Origin: Candidatus Competibacteraceae bacterium
GTDB lineage: Bacteria > Pseudomonadota > Gammaproteobacteria > Competibacterales > Competibacteraceae
Reading direction: 5' to 3'
DNA: 9,018 nt
NCBI GenBank assembly: GCA_020445045.1
Contig: JAGRHI010000074.1
Location: forward strand, 264 to 9,281
The notes under the pieces were generated by a model that was not told the origin of the DNA, ran no database searches, and saw only the letters and a program-made list of their open reading frames with translations. A program made the translations under genes and the position numbers. This document shows positions 5,035-9,018 of the stretch, piece after piece; within the stretch, counting starts at the first letter, position 1; each line of letters opens with the position of its first letter.

Positions 5035-5929
5035 AGGACTGACAGTGCAGGATGAAACGTTCAAGCAGCGGACCGCGATATTTGTCGCGGTGCAGGACGA
5101 TATGGAAACGGCGATCCAAAGGAACCGCCAAAGGCAGTTCCTTGACCCGGCCGTGAGCAAGCGCATCGGCGGCGGCGAGACGGGACAGACAGGCCAAACC
5201 CAAACCCGCCGCCACGGCCTGAAGCAACGCCTCCGTGCTGTTCAACTCCAAGGACACGGGGCAATGGCGTAGCCGCGAGCCGATCAAGGCGAAAAACTGT
5301 TCGCGGCTGCCGGAGCCTGGTTCGCGAATCAACCAGGCTTCTCCCTCCAACTCCGCCAGTGCCAAAACGCCACGCCCGACCAGCGAATGACCCGCCGGGG
5401 CCAATACACACAGCGGGTCTTCGAGCCAAGGGGTCGGCTCCAGTGCGTGCTGACCCACCTCGCCTTCCACCAGTGCCAGATCCAGTTCGAACCGGGCCAG
5501 CGCCGTGCAAACCGCCGCGGTGTGAGAGATCCACAGGCGTTGATCGTGGTGTCCAGTCTCCTTGCGGAACGCCGCGATTAACGATGGCAGCAAATAGGTG
5601 CCGATGGTACGACTCGCGCCGATTGTCAAGGTACCGCCGGTCAGCGGATCGTCCAGCGCGCGCGGCAACATGGCTGCGCGAGTCAGCAGTTCATTGGCCC
5701 ACGGTAGCAATTGCTCGCCATGCGAGTTCAGCAGCAGGCGATTGTGAAAACGATCGAAGAGCGGATAACCCAAGTGGTTTTCCAGTTCGCGCAAGGCCAT
5801 GCTGACCGCCGGTTTGGTCAGATGCAGACGCTCGGCGGCCGCGGTCAGGGTCCCCGCCTGGGTAATGCTCACGAACACGCGCAATTGCTTCAAGGTGACG
5901 CGCATGGTGGTATCATGACTGGCGCGCAT
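5015..5929 (-). CDS. LysR-family transcriptional regulator, YeiE-like
   Basis: This 304-residue LysR-type regulator has an N-terminal winged helix (TLKQLRVFVSITQAGTLTAA, recognition helix near KPAVSMALRELE at 39-50), a linker helix, and a two-lobed effector domain from about residue 95. The segments EPTPWLEDPLCVLAPA, WLIREPGSGSREQF and SLELNSTEALLQAVAAGLGLACLS follow E. coli YeiE closely in layout. YeiE responds to sulfite and controls yeiH in enterics, so the yeiH-like neighbour is the likely target. The ATG at 5929 has a weak GAGAAAA upstream. The ATG at 5905 (296 residues, MRVTLKQLRVF) fits family N-termini equally well but lacks a ribosome site. The gene is convergent with yeiH and divergent from the recombinase gene. 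The C-terminal effector residues were not checked in a structure. Confidence 0.92.
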   Translation of the reverse strand: MRASHDTTMRVTLKQLRVFVSITQAGTLTAAAERLHLTKPAVSMALRELENHLGYPLFDRFHNRLLLNSHGEQLLPWANELLTRAAMLPRALDDPLTGGTLTIGASRTIGTYLLPSLIAAFRKETGHHDQRLWISHTAAVCTALARFELDLALVEGEVGQHALEPTPWLEDPLCVLAPAGHSLVGRGVLALAELEGEAWLIREPGSGSREQFFALIGSRLRHCPVSLELNSTEALLQAVAAGLGLACLSRLAAADALAHGRVKELPLAVPLDRRFHIVLHRDKYRGPLLERFILHCQSFNLPAR

Positions 5930-6041
5930 TTATTTTCTCGTTTCATCAACAAGCTACGATGATAGTTGAGCCGCTTCAGGACCTATTTCTTCCGATGAAG
6001 TCGCGCATCGCGCCATACCTTCACTCCGAGCGTGCCCGGAC
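5930..6041. promoter_or_regulatory. Divergent control region with two dyads between the LysR regulator and the recombinase
   Basis: This 112-bp gap lies between the start codons of the minus-strand LysR gene and the plus-strand recombinase gene. TCATC at 5943-5947 pairs with GATGA at 5958-5962 (10-base spacer), about the size of a LysR operator, 14 bases from the LysR start. CGATG at 5993-5997 pairs with CATCG at 6006-6010. Neither shows a perfect T-N11-A box. LysR autoregulation is the usual reason for such placement. No convincing -35/-10 pair was found. Confidence 0.35.
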
Positions 6042-7241
6042 ATGAACGACCTGCCTTCTTCACCATTGGTTTCTCTCGTCCAAGACGATGGAAGCGCCGT
6101 GCCCGACGCCCCTCCTCTGCCTCTGGAACGCCTGCGGGTACCGGCGGCTTTCGACGGACGCGCCGGCGGCAACCGCGCTGGACCGGAGGTGGTCTGCCAA
6201 CTGACCGCCAGCAACGATCTTGAGGCGATCCAGGCTTGGCTGGCCGAATTTCACGATTCGCCGCAGACCTTGCGCAATTATCGCAAGGAGGCCGAACGCC
6301 TGCTGTTGTGGGCCTTGCTGGAGCGTGGCAAGCCGTTGTCTAGCCTAACCCGCGAGGACTGCCTTCAGTACGAACACTTCCTCACTGATCCACAGCCACG
6401 CGAGCGCTGGTGTGGCACCAAGGCGCCACGCTTCAGCCCGCGCTGGCGGCCGTTTCTGGGACCATTGAGTCCCTCCAGCCGCAAACTGGCCATGTTGATT
6501 GTCAATTCCCTGTTCAGCTACTTGGTCAAGGCCGGCTACCTGGCCGGCAACCCGCTGGCGTTGGCCCGGCGTCGCACTCGCGGTCTCCAACCTCTGCGCC
6601 AAGTGGAACGGTTTCTTGAGCACGATCAATGGCAAGCCCTGCTGGCCGCCGTCGCGGCCTTACCTCGCGACAGCGAGCGCGACCGCCAGCACCACGCCCG
6701 GGCCCAGTATTTGGTCGCCTTACTCTACCTGCTCGGTCCTCGGGTCGGCGAGGTCGCCGGCCATGCCATGGGTAGTTTTACCCGGATTCGTGACCGCTGG
6801 TGGTGGCGCGTGATCGGCAAGGGCCGCAAGGAAGCCCAGGTACCGGTCAATCAGGACATGCTGGAAGCGCTGAGCGAATACCGGCGTTTCCATGGTCTGC
6901 CGCCATTGCCCGCCCCCGCCGAGCCGACCCCGCTGGTATTGAATTTAAAAGGCACCGCCGGTATCGGCGACAACATGATCTACCGCATCGTTAAGGATTT
7001 GGTGGCGCGGGCGGCGGCTCGTTTGGAGGTGGACGATCCCCATCAAGCCGAAAAACTGCGGCGGGCATCCACCCACTGGTTCCGTCATACCAGCATCACC
7101 CATCAAGCCGATGCCGGCATCGAACTCCGCCACTTGCAGCGCAACGCCCGCCACGCCCGGCTCGATACCACGGGTCTTTATCTGCACGCCGAGGAAAAGG
7201 AATGGCATGAAGCGATGGAACAGCACCGACTGAAGGAATAA
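6042..7241 (+). CDS. Tyrosine recombinase / site-specific integrase
   Basis: A 399-residue tyrosine recombinase with all catalytic residues in order: R234 (GPRVGEV), K260 (GKGRKE), H345 and R348 (HWFRHT), H371 (ARHARLD) and nucleophile Y380 (GLYLH). Residues about 60-180 form the SAM-like core-binding domain (AIQAWLAEF, TLRNYRKEAERLLLWA). An extra N-terminal arm of about 55 Pro/Ala-rich residues precedes it. It cuts and joins DNA at specific sites, as in integration, excision or cointegrate/dimer resolution. The start at 6042 is the first ATG in frame and has no clear Shine-Dalgarno, so an internal start is possible. It is divergent from the LysR gene. There is no tRNA or excisionase beside it, which argues against a standard phage or island integrase. 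A Tn4651 TnpS-like or plasmid resolution role is possible but unproven. Confidence 0.92.
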   Translation: MNDLPSSPLVSLVQDDGSAVPDAPPLPLERLRVPAAFDGRAGGNRAGPEVVCQLTASNDLEAIQAWLAEFHDSPQTLRNYRKEAERLLLWALLERGKPLSSLTREDCLQYEHFLTDPQPRERWCGTKAPRFSPRWRPFLGPLSPSSRKLAMLIVNSLFSYLVKAGYLAGNPLALARRRTRGLQPLRQVERFLEHDQWQALLAAVAALPRDSERDRQHHARAQYLVALLYLLGPRVGEVAGHAMGSFTRIRDRWWWRVIGKGRKEAQVPVNQDMLEALSEYRRFHGLPPLPAPAEPTPLVLNLKGTAGIGDNMIYRIVKDLVARAAARLEVDDPHQAEKLRRASTHWFRHTSITHQADAGIELRHLQRNARHARLDTTGLYLHAEEKEWHEAMEQHRLKE

Positions 7242-7257
7242 ACCCGAATTCGGACGC

Positions 7258-7278
7258 GCCAGAAACACTGCGTCTGGC
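7258..7278 (+). terminator. Weak hairpin after the recombinase gene
   Basis: GCCAGA at 7258-7263 and TCTGGC at 7273-7278 form a 6-bp stem with a 9-base loop, 16 bases after the recombinase stop. No T-run follows, so termination is uncertain. The rest of the 177-bp gap up to gltB (7242-7418) shows no gene and no promoter I would defend. Confidence 0.3.
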
Positions 7279-7418
7279 ATAGCAGTTGCGCAGCCAAACA
7301 TCCAATCATACTATGTCCGCCGCTGCAAAATTTGCCGGCTGGCGTGCTTATCCGCGCTCGGCGCGTGGACTTTATTCCGCGGGGACGCCACCCTCCGACC
7401 GTGATCGAGGAATGCCTA

Positions 7419-9018
7419 ATGCGTCATTTTGACCAAATCTCCACCCACCAGGGTCTCTACGACCCGCGTAACGAACACGATTCCTGTGGTATTGGTTTCG
7501 TCGTCGATATCAAAAACCGCAAGAGTCACCAGCCGATCAGCCAGGGTCTGGAAATTCTCGCTAACCTGAGCCATCGCGGCGCGGTGGGTGCCGACCCGCT
7601 GTCTGGCGACGGCGCGGGTATCCTTTTACAGATCCCGGATAATTTCCTGCGCGCCGAATGTGCCTCGTTGGGCTTCGAATTGCCCGCGCCCGGCGATTAC
7701 GCGGTCGGCATGGTGTTCTTTCCCAGGGATACCAACGCCCGTGCCCAAAGCGAAGCCGCGCTGCGCCACGCGCTCGCCGCCGAAAACTTCCAATTGCTGG
7801 GCTGGCGGAACGTGCCGGTTGACAACGCCTGCCTGGGTCACAGTGTGCGTCCCACCGAACCGGTCATCCGCCAGGTGTTTGTCCGACGCGCCCCGGACTG
7901 CCCGGCTGGCGACGCGGTCGAGCGCAAACTGTTCGTCATCCGCAAGCTAGCCCACAACACGATTTGGAATCAGGAGCTATTGGGTCGCCAGCAATTCTAT
8001 ATCGCCTCGCTGTCGTCGCGGACCATCATCTATAAGGGCATGATTCTGGCTCGTAATTTGAGTATTTACTACCCGGAATTGCGCGACCCGCGCCTGGAGT
8101 CGGCGCTGGCCCTGGTCCATCAGCGCTTCTCCACCAATACCTTCCCGTCCTGGGCGCTGGCCCAGCCGTTCCGCTACCTCTGCCACAACGGCGAGATCAA
8201 CACCCTACGCGGCAACATCAACTGGATGCTGGCCCGCCGCCACAGCATGACGTCGGATCTGCTCGGTGACGGCCTGGAAAAGCTATGGCCGCTGATCGGC
8301 GATGGCGCCTCCGACTCCGCCACCTTCGATAATGCCCTGGAGCTGCTGCTGTCCGGCGGTTATTCGCTGCCGCATGCCATGATGCTGATGGTGCCGGAAG
8401 CCTGGGCCGACAATCCGCTGATGGACCCCCAGCGCCGCGCGTTTTACGAATACCACGCCGCCTTGATGGAACCGTGGGACGGCCCAGCCGCCATCGCCTT
8501 CACCAATGGCCGCCAGATCGGCGCCACCCTGGATCGCAACGGCCTGCGTCCCGCCCGTTATCTGGTGACCAACGACGACCAGGTCATCATGGCTTCGGAA
8601 ATGGGCGTGCTGCCGGTCCCCGAGGAAAAGATCGTCAAGAAATGGCGCTTGCAACCGGGCAAGATGCTGCTGATCGACCTTGAGCAAGGTCGCATCATCG
8701 ATGACGATGAGATCAAGGCCCAACTGGCGTCCAAACATCCCTATCAGGCTTGGTTGGACGCCACCCAGATCCGGCTCAAGGACCTGCCGGCCGAAATCGG
8801 ACCGATGGCCCCCGATCCTCAAACCTTGCTGTGCCGCCAGCAGGCTTTCGGTTATACCCAGGAAGACCTGCGGGCTTTCCTGATACCGATGGCGGTCAAC
8901 GGCGAAGACCCGGTCGGCTCCATGGGCCGTGACATCCCCCCCGCCGTGTTGTCCGACCGGCCCAAGTTGCTGTACGACTACTTCAAACAGAAATTCGCGC
9001 AGGTCACCAACCCGCCGA
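7419..9018 (+). CDS. gltB: Glutamate synthase large (alpha) subunit, N-terminal part; gene runs off the window
   Basis: The first 533 codons of GltB (family length about 1500). It hydrolyses glutamine and passes ammonia to 2-oxoglutarate to make two glutamates, with reducing power supplied through the GltD subunit. The present part is the class II glutamine amidotransferase domain and the start of the central domain. A 22-residue propeptide precedes the catalytic C23 (NEHDSCGIGF), which becomes N-terminal after cleavage. Conserved blocks are LSHRGAVGADPLSGDGAGIL (about 50-69), HQRFSTNTFPSW (234-245), CHNGEINT (255-262) and DRNGLRPARY. ATG at 7419 has GAGGA seven bases upstream; an overlapping ATG at 7412 is out of frame. 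No frameshift is seen. gltD is expected downstream, outside the window. Confidence 0.97.
   Translation, partial: MRHFDQISTHQGLYDPRNEHDSCGIGFVVDIKNRKSHQPISQGLEILANLSHRGAVGADPLSGDGAGILLQIPDNFLRAECASLGFELPAPGDYAVGMVFFPRDTNARAQSEAALRHALAAENFQLLGWRNVPVDNACLGHSVRPTEPVIRQVFVRRAPDCPAGDAVERKLFVIRKLAHNTIWNQELLGRQQFYIASLSSRTIIYKGMILARNLSIYYPELRDPRLESALALVHQRFSTNTFPSWALAQPFRYLCHNGEINTLRGNINWMLARRHSMTSDLLGDGLEKLWPLIGDGASDSATFDNALELLLSGGYSLPHAMMLMVPEAWADNPLMDPQRRAFYEYHAALMEPWDGPAAIAFTNGRQIGATLDRNGLRPARYLVTNDDQVIMASEMGVLPVPEEKIVKKWRLQPGKMLLIDLEQGRIIDDDEIKAQLASKHPYQAWLDATQIRLKDLPAEIGPMAPDPQTLLCRQQAFGYTQEDLRAFLIPMAVNGEDPVGSMGRDIPPAVLSDRPKLLYDYFKQKFAQVTNPP

Noticed and set aside
7242..7418. Attachment site or tRNA next to the tyrosine recombinase
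   Set aside because: No tRNA-like structure or direct repeat pair was found; only a weak 6-bp hairpin is present.
8283..8822. 179-codon minus-strand frame opposite gltB
   Set aside because: The plus strand encodes uninterrupted GltB with strong family blocks here, so the antisense frame is a by-product of codon bias.
1..9018. CRISPR array, rRNA or tRNA genes, full insertion sequence
   Set aside because: No regularly spaced repeats, no conserved RNA sequence blocks, and no transposase frame were seen on either strand.

Overview
The window looks like GC-rich chromosomal DNA from a gammaproteobacterium. The evidence is the GltB sequence, a YeiH/YeiE pair of the enterobacterial type, and codon use rich in G and C. 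The exact lineage cannot be fixed from this sequence alone. The two ends carry metabolic genes and the middle carries genes and debris typical of mobile DNA.

Layout. Positions 105-1367 (minus) encode an iron-type alcohol dehydrogenase of the NDMA-dependent methanol dehydrogenase group, with a strong hairpin after it. It has a long leader of several dyads, a candidate sigma-54 promoter, and an AT-rich upstream block with a repeated 10-mer. Positions 1694-2390 are a gene graveyard, all on the minus strand: the C-terminal part of a phenylacetate-CoA ligase, spliced to a piece of a zinc metallopeptidase, next to the tail of an unknown gene. Positions 2391-2572 hold a 182-bp miniature element with 38-bp Tn3-family terminal inverted repeats and resolvase-site-like dyads inside. 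It interrupts a small unrecognised gene lying directly downstream of a KfrA-like coiled-coil DNA-binding protein (2773-3801, minus).

After an AT-rich intergenic region with ATTATC iteron-like repeats come a YeiH-family membrane protein (4027-5034, plus) and a convergent, overlapping YeiE-like LysR regulator (5015-5929, minus). Next is a complete tyrosine recombinase (6042-7241, plus), and then the start of gltB, the glutamate synthase large subunit (7419 to the window end, plus).

How the parts may relate. YeiE/YeiH is a known regulator-transporter pairing, linked in enterics to sulfite or sulfate handling. The KfrA-like protein and the tyrosine recombinase lie on either side of it and point outward. 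That recalls the divergent tnpT-tnpS cointegrate-resolution module of Tn4651-type Tn3-family transposons, but no transposase is present and the two genes are 2.2 kb apart, so a common origin is only an inference. The best-supported new observation is the Tn3-type miniature element and the gene it interrupts.
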